A stretch of 64,000 bases of DNA, taken from Limnobacter alexandrii (GTDB lineage: Bacteria > Pseudomonadota > Gammaproteobacteria > Burkholderiales > Burkholderiaceae_B). The stretch's first letter is position 1; the number at the start of each line of letters is the position of its first letter. This document shows positions 39,190 through 48,881 of the stretch, piece after piece. The translations under genes were made by a program, and so were the position numbers. The notes under the pieces were generated by a model. That model made no database searches, was not told where the DNA came from, and saw only the letters and a program-made list of their open reading frames with translations. Location: positions 908,451-972,450 of the forward strand of contig NZ_SWKN01000006.1 of the NCBI RefSeq assembly GCF_005871185.1, written 5' to 3'.

Positions 39190-42084
39190 TCAGGCACTCC
39201 TCGTGGTTTTTCGAGTGGGCTTGGTGGGTTCGACTTCATCGTTGTAAAAGCGGGCCAAGAACTTCCCGGTGTGACTGTTCGGGTTCTTTGCAATGTCCAT
39301 CGGCGTGCCCTCAGCGATCAACATGCCGCCGTTGTCACCACCCTCGGGGCCCATGTCCAGCACCCAGTCCGCGCACTTGATCACATCCAGGTTGTGCTCA
39401 ATCACCAGCACAGTGTTGCCCTGCTCAACCAGCGGATTCAACACCTTCAGTAGCATGGCAATGTCGTGAAAGTGAAGGCCGGTGGTGGGCTCGTCAAGTA
39501 TGTAAAGTGTTTTGCCTGTATCGCGTTTGGACAGCTCAAGCGATAGTTTTACACGCTGTGCTTCACCACCAGAGAGGGTCGTGGCTGATTGACCCAGACG
39601 AATATAGCCCAAGCCTACATCAATCAAGGTTTGCAGCTTGCGCGCAATATTTGGCACTGCCGAGAACACGTCCAGTGCCTGCTCAACGGTCAATTCAAGT
39701 ACCTCGGCGATGCTTTTGCCGCGGTACAAAATTTCAAGTGTTTCGCGGTTGTAGCGCTTGCCATGGCATACATCGCAGGGCACATACAGGTCGGGCAAAA
39801 AGTGCATTTCCACTTTCACCACGCCGTCGCCCTGACAAGCCTCACAGCGGCCACCTTTCACATTGAATGAAAAACGACCCACATCGTAACCTCGTTCACG
39901 CGAGGCGGGCACGCCGGCGAACAATTCACGAATAGGGGTGAACAAGCCCGTGTAGGTTGCCGGGTTACTGCGTGGTGTGCGGCCAATCGGGCTTTGGTCT
40001 ACCGCAATTACTTTGTCGAAATGTTCAAGGCCGCTGATGTGGCTGTGTGGCGCGCCTTCCTTGTGCGCACGGTTCAGCTGGTGTGCGGCTTCGGCCAACA
40101 AGGTGTCGTTGATCAGTGTCGATTTGCCCGAACCTGAAACCCCAGTGACACACACAAACAATCCAACAGGAACACTGGCTGTCACGTCTTTCAGGTTGTT
40201 GCCCGTGGCGTTGTGAATAGTCAGCATACGCGTTGGGTCGGGTTTGCGTAGTGGGCTTAAACGTTCTATTTTTCGTTTGCCATTTAAATATTGGCCGGTC
40301 AGCGATTCCGGGCTGGCCAGTATTTCAGCAGGTGTGCCTTGGGCAACCACTTGGCCGCCATGCTCGCCCGCGCCCGGGCCCATGTCAACCACGTAATCGG
40401 CGCAACGAATGGCGTCTTCGTCGTGTTCCACCACCAATACCGTGTTGCCCAAATTCTTCAGGCGCAACAGGGTTTGTATCAGGCGGTCATTGTCGCGCTG
40501 GTGCAAACCAATCGAGGGTTCGTCCAGCACATACATCACACCCGTCAGCCCAGACCCAATTTGGCTGGCTAAGCGAATGCGTTGGCTTTCACCGCCACTC
40601 AGCGTGTCCGCACTGCGATTCAGGGTTAAATAGTTCAAGCCTACATCGTTCAAAAACTGCAAACGTGCCTTGATTTCCACCACAATTTTTTCAGCAATTT
40701 GACCTTTTGCGCCGTGCATTTGCATGGACTCGAAATAGCTGAGTGCCTTGTGAATGGGCAATTCAGTGACCTGGTGCAGGGCTTTGCGGTGATCATGCTC
40801 GCCAATGAAGACATGTCGGGCGCCAGTTTTCAGGCGTGATCCCTGACAGGCCTGGCAACTGCGAACAGCCATTAACTTGCCGAGTTCATCTCGCACAGCG
40901 GAGGAATCGGTGTCGCGGTGGCGGCGGGTCAGGTTGGGCAATATGCCTTCAAAGGCATGGGTTTTGGCAACAGGTTTGCTGCGTTCACTTAGATAGGTGA
41001 ACGTAATTTGTTCACTGCCCGAACCATACAACACCATCTGTTGAACATCGTCGGGTAACTCATTCCAGGCCGATTCCGGGTCGAAACCATAATGCGCTGC
41101 CAGGCTTTGAATCATCTGGTAGTACAAAGCGTTGCGGCGGTCCCAGCCGCTGATTGCACCGGCAGCCAGTGAAATATCCGGGTGAGCCACCACACGCAGC
41201 GGGTCAAAAAAAGTTTCATGGCCCAAGCCATCGCACACCGGGCAGGCACCCGCCGGGTTGTTGAACGAGAACAAACGCGGCTCAAGTTCGGTGAGGCTGT
41301 AGTCGCACACCGGGCAGGCAAACTTGCTTGAAAAAACGGTTTCGTGGCCAGTGTCCAAATTCACGGCCATGGCCTTGCCATCGCTTAATCGCAACGCCGT
41401 CTCAAAACTTTCTGCAAGGCGTTGGCGGGCATCCACACGCACTTTCAAACGGTCGACCACCACATCCAGGTTGTGTTTGTGGTGCTTGTCCAGCGGGGGC
41501 AGCTTGTCCAGTTCCAGAATTTCGGGCGCATCCTGGGGGCCTTTCTTCAGCCGAATGCGCACAAAGCCCTGGGCGCGCAGGTCGTTGAGCAAATCCACAT
41601 GTTCGCCTTTGCGCTGGTTCAGCACTGGCGCCAAAATCATGATGCGGGCTTCCTCGGGCCAGCCCAATACCGTGTCCACCATTTCTGACACCGTTTGGAC
41701 GCTCAGTTCCATGTCGTGTTCGGGGCAGCGGGGCGTACCGGCGCGGGCAAACAGCAGGCGCAGGTAGTCGTGAATTTCGGTCACTGTACCCACAGTAGAG
41801 CGGGGGTTGTGGCTGGTGGCTTTTTGTTCAATGGAAATGGCGGGGGACAACCCCTCGATCAAATCAACATCGGGCTTTTCCATCAATTGCAAAAACTGGC
41901 GGGCGTAGGCCGACAAACTTTCCACGTACCGGCGTTGGCCTTCGGCATACAGGGTGTCGAAAGCCAGGCTGGATTTGCCCGATCCCGATAGACCGGTCAG
42001 CACCACGAGCGAATCGCGGGGCAGGTCGAGTGAAATGTTTTTCAGGTTGTGGGTTCTAGCGCCACGAATGCGAATGGAGTTCAT
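39190..42084 (-). CDS. uvrA: Excinuclease ABC subunit A
   Basis: UvrA finds bulky DNA lesions and loads UvrB. From this ATG the product is 964 residues, [20 protein letters not shown] onward. It has two ABC ATPase modules (Walker [10 protein letters not shown] and GVSGSGKST; signatures [16 protein letters not shown] and [16 protein letters not shown]) and zinc modules with [10 protein letters not shown]...CPVC and [11 protein letters not shown]...CDVCHG. An ATG four codons upstream is in frame but breaks the family start. The gene is divergent from the MFS gene. No convincing LexA site was found in the 102-base gap. Confidence 0.98.
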   Translation of the reverse strand: MNSIRIRGARTHNLKNISLDLPRDSLVVLTGLSGSGKSSLAFDTLYAEGQRRYVESLSAYARQFLQLMEKPDVDLIEGLSPAISIEQKATSHNPRSTVGTVTEIHDYLRLLFARAGTPRCPEHDMELSVQTVSEMVDTVLGWPEEARIMILAPVLNQRKGEHVDLLNDLRAQGFVRIRLKKGPQDAPEILELDKLPPLDKHHKHNLDVVVDRLKVRVDARQRLAESFETALRLSDGKAMAVNLDTGHETVFSSKFACPVCDYSLTELEPRLFSFNNPAGACPVCDGLGHETFFDPLRVVAHPDISLAAGAISGWDRRNALYYQMIQSLAAHYGFDPESAWNELPDDVQQMVLYGSGSEQITFTYLSERSKPVAKTHAFEGILPNLTRRHRDTDSSAVRDELGKLMAVRSCQACQGSRLKTGARHVFIGEHDHRKALHQVTELPIHKALSYFESMQMHGAKGQIAEKIVVEIKARLQFLNDVGLNYLTLNRSADTLSGGESQRIRLASQIGSGLTGVMYVLDEPSIGLHQRDNDRLIQTLLRLKNLGNTVLVVEHDEDAIRCADYVVDMGPGAGEHGGQVVAQGTPAEILASPESLTGQYLNGKRKIERLSPLRKPDPTRMLTIHNATGNNLKDVTASVPVGLFVCVTGVSGSGKSTLINDTLLAEAAHQLNRAHKEGAPHSHISGLEHFDKVIAVDQSPIGRTPRSNPATYTGLFTPIRELFAGVPASRERGYDVGRFSFNVKGGRCEACQGDGVVKVEMHFLPDLYVPCDVCHGKRYNRETLEILYRGKSIAEVLELTVEQALDVFSAVPNIARKLQTLIDVGLGYIRLGQSATTLSGGEAQRVKLSLELSKRDTGKTLYILDEPTTGLHFHDIAMLLKVLNPLVEQGNTVLVIEHNLDVIKCADWVLDMGPEGGDNGGMLIAEGTPMDIAKNPNSHTGKFLARFYNDEVEPTKPTRKTTRSA

Positions 42085-42151
42085 GCGGTACAGCAAATGG
42101 AATCAGCGGCCAACCTGATACTATAGACGGTTTCCTGGAATAAGACATCTG

Positions 42152-42180
42152 CAAGGGTTGTTCAAGCCCTTGAAATTCAA
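42152..42180. promoter_or_regulatory. Nested palindromes before the MFS gene, candidate operator
   Basis: TTCAAG-CC-CTTGAA (42161-42174) is a perfect inverted repeat and overlaps a second, TTGAA-A-TTCAA (42170-42180). CAAGGGTT/AAGCCCTTG (42152-42172) can also form an RNA hairpin. The cluster ends 6 bases before the MFS start codon, a position suited to a repressor site or a translation-blocking hairpin. Confidence 0.5.
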
Positions 42181-42186
42181 CAAGAC

Positions 42187-43464
42187 ATGAGCCGCAAGTC
42201 CGCAAGCCCCAGTGCTTCCCCCGATGTTTTCAAAATGCTGCCTGCCGAGCGCAAGGCTGCCGGGTGGCTGGCCAGTATTTATGCGCTGCGCATGTTTGGC
42301 ATGTTCATGATTTTGCCGGTGTTTTCCCTGCATGCAGTGGGCATGCCTGGCGGGGACAACTTAAGCCTGGTTGGCCTGGCCATGGGCATTTACGGCCTTG
42401 CGCAGGCCTGCATGCAAATTCCCTTGGGTTGGGCTTCTGACAAACTGGGTCGAAAGCCAATCATAATCGGTGGCCTGTTGCTGTTCGCTGCTGGTTGCTG
42501 GCTGGGTTACGTGGCTGAAACGGTTGAGCAATTGGTGTGGGCGCGTGCTTTGCAGGGCGCGGGCGCCATTTCAGCGGCCTTGTCGGCCTTGCTGGCCGAC
42601 GTCACCCGCGATGAAGTGCGCTCCAAGGGCATGGCGATGATCGGCGCGTCTATCGGTGTTACTTTCGCACTGTCACTTGTGTTTTCACCGGTGTTGTACA
42701 AATTTTTTGGATTAAGTGGGCTGTTTGCCATCACTGGTGTGCTGAGTATTCTGGGCATTGGGGTGGTTATTTGGCTGTTGCCCACGCCAAACTTGGCCGA
42801 TCAGGAAGCGAAACTCAAAGGCAGCTTTCGCGATGGGTGGGCCGTATTGACCCAACCCGACCTGCTGCGTCTGAATCTGGGTATTTTCACTTTGCACTTA
42901 ACGCAAATGTCGCTGTTCGTGGTGGTGCCCAGCCTGTTGCTCAGTGGCCTTGAATTGCCGCTGGCTGAGCACTGGAAGGTCTACTTGCCAGTGGTGCTGG
43001 GCTCCTTTGTACTCATGGTGCCATTGATGGTTTGGTCAGAAAAAAAAGCCAAAACCAAGCAGGTCAAATTGGGTGCCATCGGGCTGATGGGTTTGGTCAT
43101 GTTGGGCTTGGTGTTGTTTGCAGAGCAAGGCTGGGTGCTGGTGTCCATGTTGCTGGCGTATTTTGTCGGCTTCAATTTGCTTGAGGCTACCCTTCCCTCG
43201 TGGGTGTCACGAGTGGCACCGCTCAGTCACCGGGGGTTGGCTTTGGGTGTATATAATACTTCTCAAGCGCTTGGGCTTTTTGCTGGTGGTGCCCTGGGTG
43301 GGCTGGCATTTCGCCACTTGGGTGCGCAAGGTGTATTCGAGGGCGTGTTGCTGCTGGTGGTGGTGTGGTTTTTATTGGCAATGGGCATTAAAGCATTGCC
43401 GCCGCGCTCAGCAAGTGTTGCGCCAGTCAGTGAGCCGGTGGGCAACCCGGTAAGCCACTCTTAG
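42187..43464 (+). CDS. Major facilitator superfamily transporter (YajR-like)
   Basis: The 425-residue protein has 12 predicted membrane helices and MFS motif A in GWASDKLGRKPIIIGG. The ADVTRDEVRSKGMAMIGASIG and HRGLALGVYNTSQALGLFAG regions resemble YajR-type drug/H+ antiporters. At about 425 residues it lacks the extra C-terminal YAM domain of E. coli YajR. It lies between uvrA and ssb, a known beta-proteobacterial order. The substrate is unknown. No clear ribosome binding site is visible, and palindromic sequence occupies that position. Confidence 0.88.
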   Translation: MSRKSASPSASPDVFKMLPAERKAAGWLASIYALRMFGMFMILPVFSLHAVGMPGGDNLSLVGLAMGIYGLAQACMQIPLGWASDKLGRKPIIIGGLLLFAAGCWLGYVAETVEQLVWARALQGAGAISAALSALLADVTRDEVRSKGMAMIGASIGVTFALSLVFSPVLYKFFGLSGLFAITGVLSILGIGVVIWLLPTPNLADQEAKLKGSFRDGWAVLTQPDLLRLNLGIFTLHLTQMSLFVVVPSLLLSGLELPLAEHWKVYLPVVLGSFVLMVPLMVWSEKKAKTKQVKLGAIGLMGLVMLGLVLFAEQGWVLVSMLLAYFVGFNLLEATLPSWVSRVAPLSHRGLALGVYNTSQALGLFAGGALGGLAFRHLGAQGVFEGVLLLVVVWFLLAMGIKALPPRSASVAPVSEPVGNPVSHS

Positions 43465-43479
43465 CGCAGTGACTGCGAG

Positions 43480-43508
43480 CCCAATTACTGCTGCCCCAAT
43501 TATTGCAG
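43480..43508 (+). repeat. Imperfect tandem 15-base repeat upstream of ssb
   Basis: CCCAATTACTGCTG (43480-43493) recurs as CCCAATTATTGCAG (43495-43508), with a period of 15 bases, in the 100-base gap before ssb. The function is unknown; a regulator site is possible. Confidence 0.4.
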
Positions 43509-43564
43509 TCCTTTTGGGGTGCATTTCAAGACATATTTCAAGAATTTAAGGAGCAATTTATTCC

Positions 43565-44062
43565 ATGGCCTCAGTCAACAAGGTAATTCTGGTGGGTAAT
43601 TTGGGCAAGGATCCCGATGTGCGCTATTTGCCCGATGGTGGTGCAGTGGTGAACCTGGCCCTGGCCACGTCCAGCAACTGGAAAGACAAAAACACCGGTG
43701 AAAAGCGTGAAGAAACTGAATGGCACCGTGTTGTTATTTACGGTCGCCTGGCTGAGATTGCCGGTGAATATTGCAAGAAAGGCCGCTCTGTATACATTGA
43801 AGGCCGTTTGAAAACACGCAAATGGCAAGATCAGTCGGGCGTGGACAAATACACCACCGAAATAATTGCAGATCAAATGCAATTGCTCGGCGGTCGTGAC
43901 AGTGGCGGAGGCGGTGGTTCTTCTTCAACGGGTGGTGGCGATGACTTCGACCAGTCGCCTGCACCAAGTCGTAGTTCTGGTGGCATGCGTTCATCTGCAC
44001 CTGCGCCACAGCGCTCGGCCCCACAGAGCGTGGCTGATCTGGATGACGACATCCCGTTCTGA
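43565..44062 (+). CDS. ssb: Single-stranded DNA-binding protein
   Basis: The 165-residue protein has an N-terminal OB fold ([40 protein letters not shown]). A glycine- and serine-rich linker follows, then the acidic tip DDDIPF that recruits partner proteins. SSB coats single-stranded DNA in replication and repair. An AAGGAG ribosome binding site lies 9 bases upstream of the ATG. Confidence 0.98.
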   Translation: MASVNKVILVGNLGKDPDVRYLPDGGAVVNLALATSSNWKDKNTGEKREETEWHRVVIYGRLAEIAGEYCKKGRSVYIEGRLKTRKWQDQSGVDKYTTEIIADQMQLLGGRDSGGGGGSSSTGGGDDFDQSPAPSRSSGGMRSSAPAPQRSAPQSVADLDDDIPF

Positions 44063-44091
44063 CCCTCTGTTACTCGGCACAGTGATCAGCA

Positions 44092-44123
44092 AGCCCGGCG
44101 TTCAATGAATGTCGGGCTTTTTC
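44092..44123 (+). terminator. Intrinsic terminator after ssb
   Basis: AGCCCGGCGTTC pairs with GAATGTCGGGCT (12 pairs, two of them G-U) around AAT and is followed by TTTTTC. It ends ssb transcription. Confidence 0.92.
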
Positions 44124-44193
44124 TTTGGGGCTCTTGTTCTGTAATTCAAGCCCCAGTATGCTGACTGCAATCACAGTTGTTGCAGGGGTTTGC

Positions 44194-44619
44194 ATGAAGT
44201 ACCTGATTTCCATTTTGGGCGTTTTTGCCACACTGTCTGTTTCAATTGTGCGGGCTGACACCAGTTTGCCGCTCGAACATCCTTTGGTCGGCCTTTGGCG
44301 AATTAACTTGCCTGAACAAAACTGTTCCGAAATTTACGACATTCGATCCGATGGCACCACGCAGATACTGAGCGGTGGGCAGCTTGTGCAGACCCGATAC
44401 GACATCAGTCTGCGGCCTGATTCCCAAGGTTTTTACAAGTGGGTGGACACGGTGGTGGCAGTGAATGATCAGCCGGATTGCATGGGTCACAAAGTGCCCA
44501 ACGGCAACGTGGCCACCAACTACATCGTGATGCATGCAACAGGTTCGAAGTTCATGATGTGCCAGAAAGCGGAGCTTGAAACTTGCTTTGGCCCGTTTCT
44601 GAAAGAGTCTGGTATTTAA
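44194..44619 (+). CDS. Exported protein of unknown function
   Basis: I do not recognise the family. The 141-residue product has a clear Sec signal peptide (MKYLISILGVFATLSVSIVR, cleavage after ADT or RA). A small soluble domain follows, starting LEHPLVGLWRINLPEQNCSE, with four cysteines in the mature part (in EQNCSE, PDCMG, MMCQK and ETCFG), consistent with disulfides in the periplasm. The GLWRI...Y...G-T opening recalls lipocalin-like sheets, but this is weak. GGGG precedes the ATG. It stands alone between ssb and a FAH-family gene. Confidence 0.75.
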   Translation: MKYLISILGVFATLSVSIVRADTSLPLEHPLVGLWRINLPEQNCSEIYDIRSDGTTQILSGGQLVQTRYDISLRPDSQGFYKWVDTVVAVNDQPDCMGHKVPNGNVATNYIVMHATGSKFMMCQKAELETCFGPFLKESGI

Positions 44620-44684
44620 CCGCAGTGCATCTTGTGCCCGCTTAGGGCAAAATCAAAGGTATCCCCCCACTTCAAGGACATTGG

Positions 44685-45344
44685 ATGCCGCACATCACCT
44701 TGCTGGCCGAGCAGGCCAGAGCTGTTCAGGTTCGCAATATTTTTTGCATTGGCCGCAATTACGCTGCACACATTGCTGAACTGGGCAATCGGCCTGAAGA
44801 AGACCCGGTAGTGTTCATCAAACCCACGTCGGCTTTGCACCTGCCGGGCACGCCGATTGTATTGCCCACGCATTCCAGCGATGTTCACTACGAGGCTGAG
44901 TTGGTTTTGCTGGTGGGGCAAGGTGGAAAAAACATTGCTGAAGACAAGGCGTTGAAGCACATTGCGGGCTATGGCCTTGGCCTGGACCTCACCGCGCGAG
45001 ACCTGCAAACGAAGGCCAAGCAGGGCGGATTGCCTTGGGCTGTGGCCAAGGGTTTTGATTGCGCCGCCACCGTAAGCCAGTTTGTGCCTTCTGAGCACAT
45101 TGAGCATCCTCAAAATATTGAATTTCAGATGCATTTGAACGGGCAGCTAAAGCAGCATGGGGATGTTCGAAAAATGCTGTTTCCAATTCCCTTCATTGTG
45201 CGTTATTTGAGCCAGGTATTTACCCTGCGCGAGGGCGATCTCATCTTTACAGGAACTCCCGAAGGCGTTGGGCCTCTAAAGGGCGGCGATGTGGTTCGCT
45301 TGGTACTTCCCAATGCAATTGACACCGAATTCAAAGTGGAATAA
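44685..45344 (+). CDS. Fumarylacetoacetate hydrolase (FAH) family protein
   Basis: The 219-residue protein has the FAH fold: NIFCIGRNYAAHIAELGN, the metal ligands in HYEAELVLLVG (Glu-x-Glu type), LGLDLTARDLQ, and TGTPEGVGPLKGGD at the C-terminus. Small stand-alone members include acylpyruvases and oxaloacetate tautomerases or decarboxylases; the substrate cannot be fixed from sequence. The DUF411 gene follows after 4 bases, so they are probably co-transcribed. Confidence 0.9.
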   Translation: MPHITLLAEQARAVQVRNIFCIGRNYAAHIAELGNRPEEDPVVFIKPTSALHLPGTPIVLPTHSSDVHYEAELVLLVGQGGKNIAEDKALKHIAGYGLGLDLTARDLQTKAKQGGLPWAVAKGFDCAATVSQFVPSEHIEHPQNIEFQMHLNGQLKQHGDVRKMLFPIPFIVRYLSQVFTLREGDLIFTGTPEGVGPLKGGDVVRLVLPNAIDTEFKVE

Positions 45345-45348
45345 TTCA

Positions 45349-45846
45349 ATGAAAACAATGCAATCAAAATACTGGCTGGGCATTTTGCTACTGGCTTGTA
45401 CCGGAATTCTGGCGGCGTGTAGCGACAAGCCTGCCGGGGTTGCCCAGCAAGGCGACAACTTCGTCGAGGTGTGGAAAACACCCACCTGTGGTTGTTGCGC
45501 AGAATGGGTTGAGCATTTGGAGGAAAACGGTTTTACTGTGAAAGTGAACGATGTTCAAAACACCGATTCTTTCCGGGCCGCCTTGGGCATGCCTCAGCGT
45601 TACGGCAGTTGCCACAGTGCGAAAGTGGCAGGCTACGCTGTTGAAGGCCACGTGCCGGCTGACGACATCAAGAAAATGCTGGCTGAAAAACCCGATGCTG
45701 TCGGGCTTTCGGTGCCCGCGATGCCCATGGGCTCGCCCGGCATGGAGCATCCGGACTTTCCGCACAAGCGTGCCGAGTACAATGTGTTGTTGGTTGGTAA
45801 AAATGGCGATGTCAGTTCGTACACCAAGTACGACGCCATTCACTGA
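45349..45846 (+). CDS. DUF411 metal-binding lipoprotein
   Basis: The 165-residue product has a lipoprotein signal with lipobox LAAC (Cys24) and a DUF411 domain. The domain shows VWKTPTCGCCAEWVEHLEEN with a CGCC metal site and YGSCHSAKVAGYAVEGHVPA. DUF411 proteins often travel with copper resistance genes and probably bind copper. Here no copper pump or CopA is adjacent, only the FAH-family gene upstream and a Mrp operon downstream. The chosen ATG gives a proper basic n-region (MKTMQSKYW). Confidence 0.88.
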   Translation: MKTMQSKYWLGILLLACTGILAACSDKPAGVAQQGDNFVEVWKTPTCGCCAEWVEHLEENGFTVKVNDVQNTDSFRAALGMPQRYGSCHSAKVAGYAVEGHVPADDIKKMLAEKPDAVGLSVPAMPMGSPGMEHPDFPHKRAEYNVLLVGKNGDVSSYTKYDAIH

Positions 45847-45898
45847 GTCTTTCGTTTCTATCCTGCAAACATAGATCTGGCTTTGAGGTACAAGGCCC

Positions 45899-45928
45899 GG
45901 TCAAGTTTGCTTGTTAACTTGACCTTTT
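45899..45928 (+). promoter_or_regulatory. Strong hairpin directly before mrpA (terminator or attenuator)
   Basis: GGTCAAGTT and AACTTGACC pair perfectly around an 8-base loop and are followed by TTTT. It looks like an intrinsic terminator for the FAH-DUF411 unit, yet it ends only 14 bases before the mrpA ATG and no ribosome binding site is seen in between. Hence mrp messages either start right there or must read through it. Confidence 0.7.
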
Positions 45929-45938
45929 CCATGTCTTG

Positions 45939-48881
45939 ATGAGTACCTTGCCCCTGCTGAGTCTTGTCTTGCTTCCTTTTTTGGGAAGTCTGATTGCGGC
46001 CTTCATGCCCGCAAATGCGCGCAATGCTGAATCCACGCTTGCCGGCGCAGTTGCCTTGTTGTGCGCTGTTCAAGTGGCGAGTCTTTATCCCGAGGTGGCG
46101 GCTGGCGGTGTGTTGCGTGAAGAGTATTCCTGGATTCCGTCGCTGGGCTTGAGTTTTGTGGTGCGAATGGACGGGTTTGCCTGGATGTTCTCCATGCTGG
46201 TCTTGGGCATTGGTGCTTTGGTGGTGCTGTATGCCCGGTATTACATGTCGCCATCTGATCCGGTGCCGCGTTTTTTCTCTTTCCTGCTGGCCTTCATGGG
46301 AGCCATGAGCGGGGTTGTGTTGTCGGGCAACCTCATTCAATTGGCTGTGTTTTGGGAACTCACCAGCCTGTTTTCTTTCCTGTTGATCGGGTATTGGTAT
46401 CACCGCAAGGATGCGCGCCGTGGTGCGCGAATGGCACTGACTGTGACCGGAGCAGGTGGTTTGTGTCTGTTCGCCGGTTTGCTGATGTTGGGCCACATCG
46501 TGGGCAGTTACGACCTCGATGTGGTTTTGGCGGCCAAAGACAAGGTTCAAGCGCATGCCCTTTACACACCCATGCTGGTGCTGGTGTTGTTGGGGGCATT
46601 CACAAAAAGTGCGCAATTCCCGTTTCACTTTTGGTTGCCTCACGCCATGGCAGCGCCTACGCCGGTGTCGGCCTATTTGCACTCGGCCACCATGGTCAAG
46701 GCGGGTGTGTTTTTGCTGGCGCGGTTCTGGCCTGTGTTGGCAGGCACGGATGAATGGTTCTGGATGGTCACCTGCGCAGGCTTGGCCACCTTGCTGATTG
46801 GTGGATTTGCTGCCATTTTTCAAACGGACCTGAAAGGCTTGCTGGCCTATTCAACCATTTCACACCTTGGGTTGATTACCACTTTGCTGGGCATGAACAG
46901 TCGGCTTGCGGCCGTTGCAGCCGTGTTTCACATCATCAACCACGCCACATTCAAAGCCTCGCTGTTCATGGCGGTGGGTATTATTGATCACGAAACCGGG
47001 ACCCGCGACATTCGAAGGTTGAGCGGTTTGCGCCACGCCATGCCCATTACAGCCACGCTGACCATGGTGGCTGCGGCAGCCATGGCGGGCGTGCCCTTGC
47101 TGAACGGGTTTATTTCCAAGGAAATGTTTTTCACTGAAGCGGTGTTTGTCAGCACGGTGCCGTGGTTCTCAACTGCCTTGCCATTCATTGCAACACTGGC
47201 CGGTATTTTCAGTGTGGTGTATTCACTGCGGTTCACGGTGGATGTGTTTTTTGGGCCAGACCATTGCACCATGTTGCCCAAGCCTGCGCATGAACCACCT
47301 CACTGGATGCGTGTGCCTGTGGAATTGCTGGTGTTGATCTGCCTTGCTGTGGGTGTGTTGCCGCAGCTGGTGATACAGGCTATTTTGGTGACCGCCGCCA
47401 CACCAGTGGTGGCTGGCAATCTGCCCGAGTTTGACCTGGCCATTTGGCATGGTTTCAATTTGCCCTTGGTCATGAGTTTTGTGGCCCTGTTGGGCGGCAT
47501 TGGTTTGTACTGGTTCATGCGCCGCGGCATGAATACCGGTGGTTTTAAAACTGCGCCATTGATTGGTGTTTTCAGCGGTAAAAAACTCTTCCGAAGTGTA
47601 CTGGCCCTGTTTGTCGTGGGTGCGCGCACTGGCATGCGTTTTGTCAGTACTCGGCGTTTGCAGCCACAATTGTTACTGGTCATGTTGGTGACTGTGGTGG
47701 CGGCTGGTGCGCCGCTGCTTGGCCTGGCTGTTTCCGATTGGCTGGATGCAGCAAGCCGCCAGAAGTTGGCCTTCTCGCCCATGTTTGCCCTATTGTGGGT
47801 TGTGGGCTGCGCAGCCGCAATTGCTGCTGCATGGCAGGCCAAATACCATCGATTGACCGCCCTGATTTTAATGAGTGTTGCCGGTTTGACCACGGTCGTC
47901 ACATTCGCATGGTTCTCTGCACCCGATCTGGCCCTGACCCAATTGTCGGTTGAGGCTGTCACCACCGTACTTATTCTGCTTGGCCTTCGCTGGTTGCCCA
48001 AGCGTCGCGAGGAAATCAAGGGGCAAGAACCTTTCCTTGTGAAGGCCAAAGCCAAGGCGCGCCGCACTCGCGATTTTCTGGTGGCTTCCACTGCAGGGCT
48101 GGGGCTAGCCTTGTTGTCGTATGCTGCTATGAGCCGGAGTTTTCCGCAAAGCATTTCACCGTTCTTCCTCGAAAGGGCTTTGCCCGAAGGTGGTGGTACC
48201 AATGTGGTCAACGTAATGCTGGTTGACTTCCGGGGTCTAGACACCTTGGCTGAAATCACGGTGTTGGGTGTGGTGGCACTGACCGTGTATGCCTTGCTTC
48301 GCCGTTTCAGGCCTGCGGCTGAAAGTGTCGACCTACCATTGCAGCAACGTTCAATTCCCGTCGATATTGCCACTGACCTGATTTCAAGCGACCAAGACAT
48401 CGACACCGCCAAAGGTTACCTCTTGGTGCCTGCTGTGCTGGTTCGCGCGGTGTTGCCGATTGCTGCGGTCATTGCTGTGTACCTGTTCATGCGCGGCCAC
48501 AATGAGCCCGGCGGTGGTTTTGTGGCGGGTCTGGTGTTGTCCACCGCTTTTATTTTGCAATACATCATCTCCGGCACGCGTTGGGTAGAAACCCACTTGC
48601 CTTTGCGCCCACCCTTGTGGATCGCCAGCGGTTTGCTGATTGCGACGGCAACGGGCCTGGGCGCCCTGTTGCTGGGTTATCCGTTTTTGACCACGCACAC
48701 TGCACATTTGCATTTGCCACTCATTGGTGAATTGCATCTGGCCAGCGCGCTGTTTTACGACATTGGCGTGTTCACCTTGGTGGTGGGTTCAACCTTGCTC
48801 ATCTTGACGGCGCTAGGCCATCAGTCCATGCGGGGCCATCGCCGCGCAGTGATTCACGACGACAACAAGGGAGACGCCTGA
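45939..48881 (+). CDS. mrpA: Mrp-type Na+/H+ antiporter subunit A fused to subunit B
   Basis: This 980-residue membrane protein is the large subunit of a Mrp (Mnh/Pha) cation/proton antiporter. Residues about 1-500 match NuoL-like proton channels (LAFMGAMSGVVLSGNLIQLA; FWLPHAMAAPTPVSAYLHSA; LLAYSTISHLGLITTLLGMN). The C-terminal part, with LVPAVLVRAVLPIAAVIAVY and GHNEPGGGFVAGLVLSTAF, is a MrpB domain, so A and B are fused as in PhaAB. Mrp complexes support pH and Na+ or K+ homeostasis. It overlaps mrpC by one base (TGATG). A TTG one codon upstream is an alternative start. Confidence 0.95.
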   Translation: MSTLPLLSLVLLPFLGSLIAAFMPANARNAESTLAGAVALLCAVQVASLYPEVAAGGVLREEYSWIPSLGLSFVVRMDGFAWMFSMLVLGIGALVVLYARYYMSPSDPVPRFFSFLLAFMGAMSGVVLSGNLIQLAVFWELTSLFSFLLIGYWYHRKDARRGARMALTVTGAGGLCLFAGLLMLGHIVGSYDLDVVLAAKDKVQAHALYTPMLVLVLLGAFTKSAQFPFHFWLPHAMAAPTPVSAYLHSATMVKAGVFLLARFWPVLAGTDEWFWMVTCAGLATLLIGGFAAIFQTDLKGLLAYSTISHLGLITTLLGMNSRLAAVAAVFHIINHATFKASLFMAVGIIDHETGTRDIRRLSGLRHAMPITATLTMVAAAAMAGVPLLNGFISKEMFFTEAVFVSTVPWFSTALPFIATLAGIFSVVYSLRFTVDVFFGPDHCTMLPKPAHEPPHWMRVPVELLVLICLAVGVLPQLVIQAILVTAATPVVAGNLPEFDLAIWHGFNLPLVMSFVALLGGIGLYWFMRRGMNTGGFKTAPLIGVFSGKKLFRSVLALFVVGARTGMRFVSTRRLQPQLLLVMLVTVVAAGAPLLGLAVSDWLDAASRQKLAFSPMFALLWVVGCAAAIAAAWQAKYHRLTALILMSVAGLTTVVTFAWFSAPDLALTQLSVEAVTTVLILLGLRWLPKRREEIKGQEPFLVKAKAKARRTRDFLVASTAGLGLALLSYAAMSRSFPQSISPFFLERALPEGGGTNVVNVMLVDFRGLDTLAEITVLGVVALTVYALLRRFRPAAESVDLPLQQRSIPVDIATDLISSDQDIDTAKGYLLVPAVLVRAVLPIAAVIAVYLFMRGHNEPGGGFVAGLVLSTAFILQYIISGTRWVETHLPLRPPLWIASGLLIATATGLGALLLGYPFLTTHTAHLHLPLIGELHLASALFYDIGVFTLVVGSTLLILTALGHQSMRGHRRAVIHDDNKGDA

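Noticed and set aside
42115-42130. LexA-like site between uvrA and the MFS gene
   Set aside because: CTGATACTATAGACGG matches only 6 of 8 key positions of CTGT-N8-ACAG and is not symmetric, so SOS control of uvrA is not supported.
45349-45846. Copper resistance cluster around the DUF411 gene
   Set aside because: No copper ATPase, multicopper oxidase or CopB/CopC gene is adjacent; neighbours are a FAH-family enzyme and the Mrp operon.
47300-48412. Minus-strand open frame of 370 codons opposite mrpA
   Set aside because: The low-complexity basic composition is the mirror of membrane-helix codons; no domain is recognisable.
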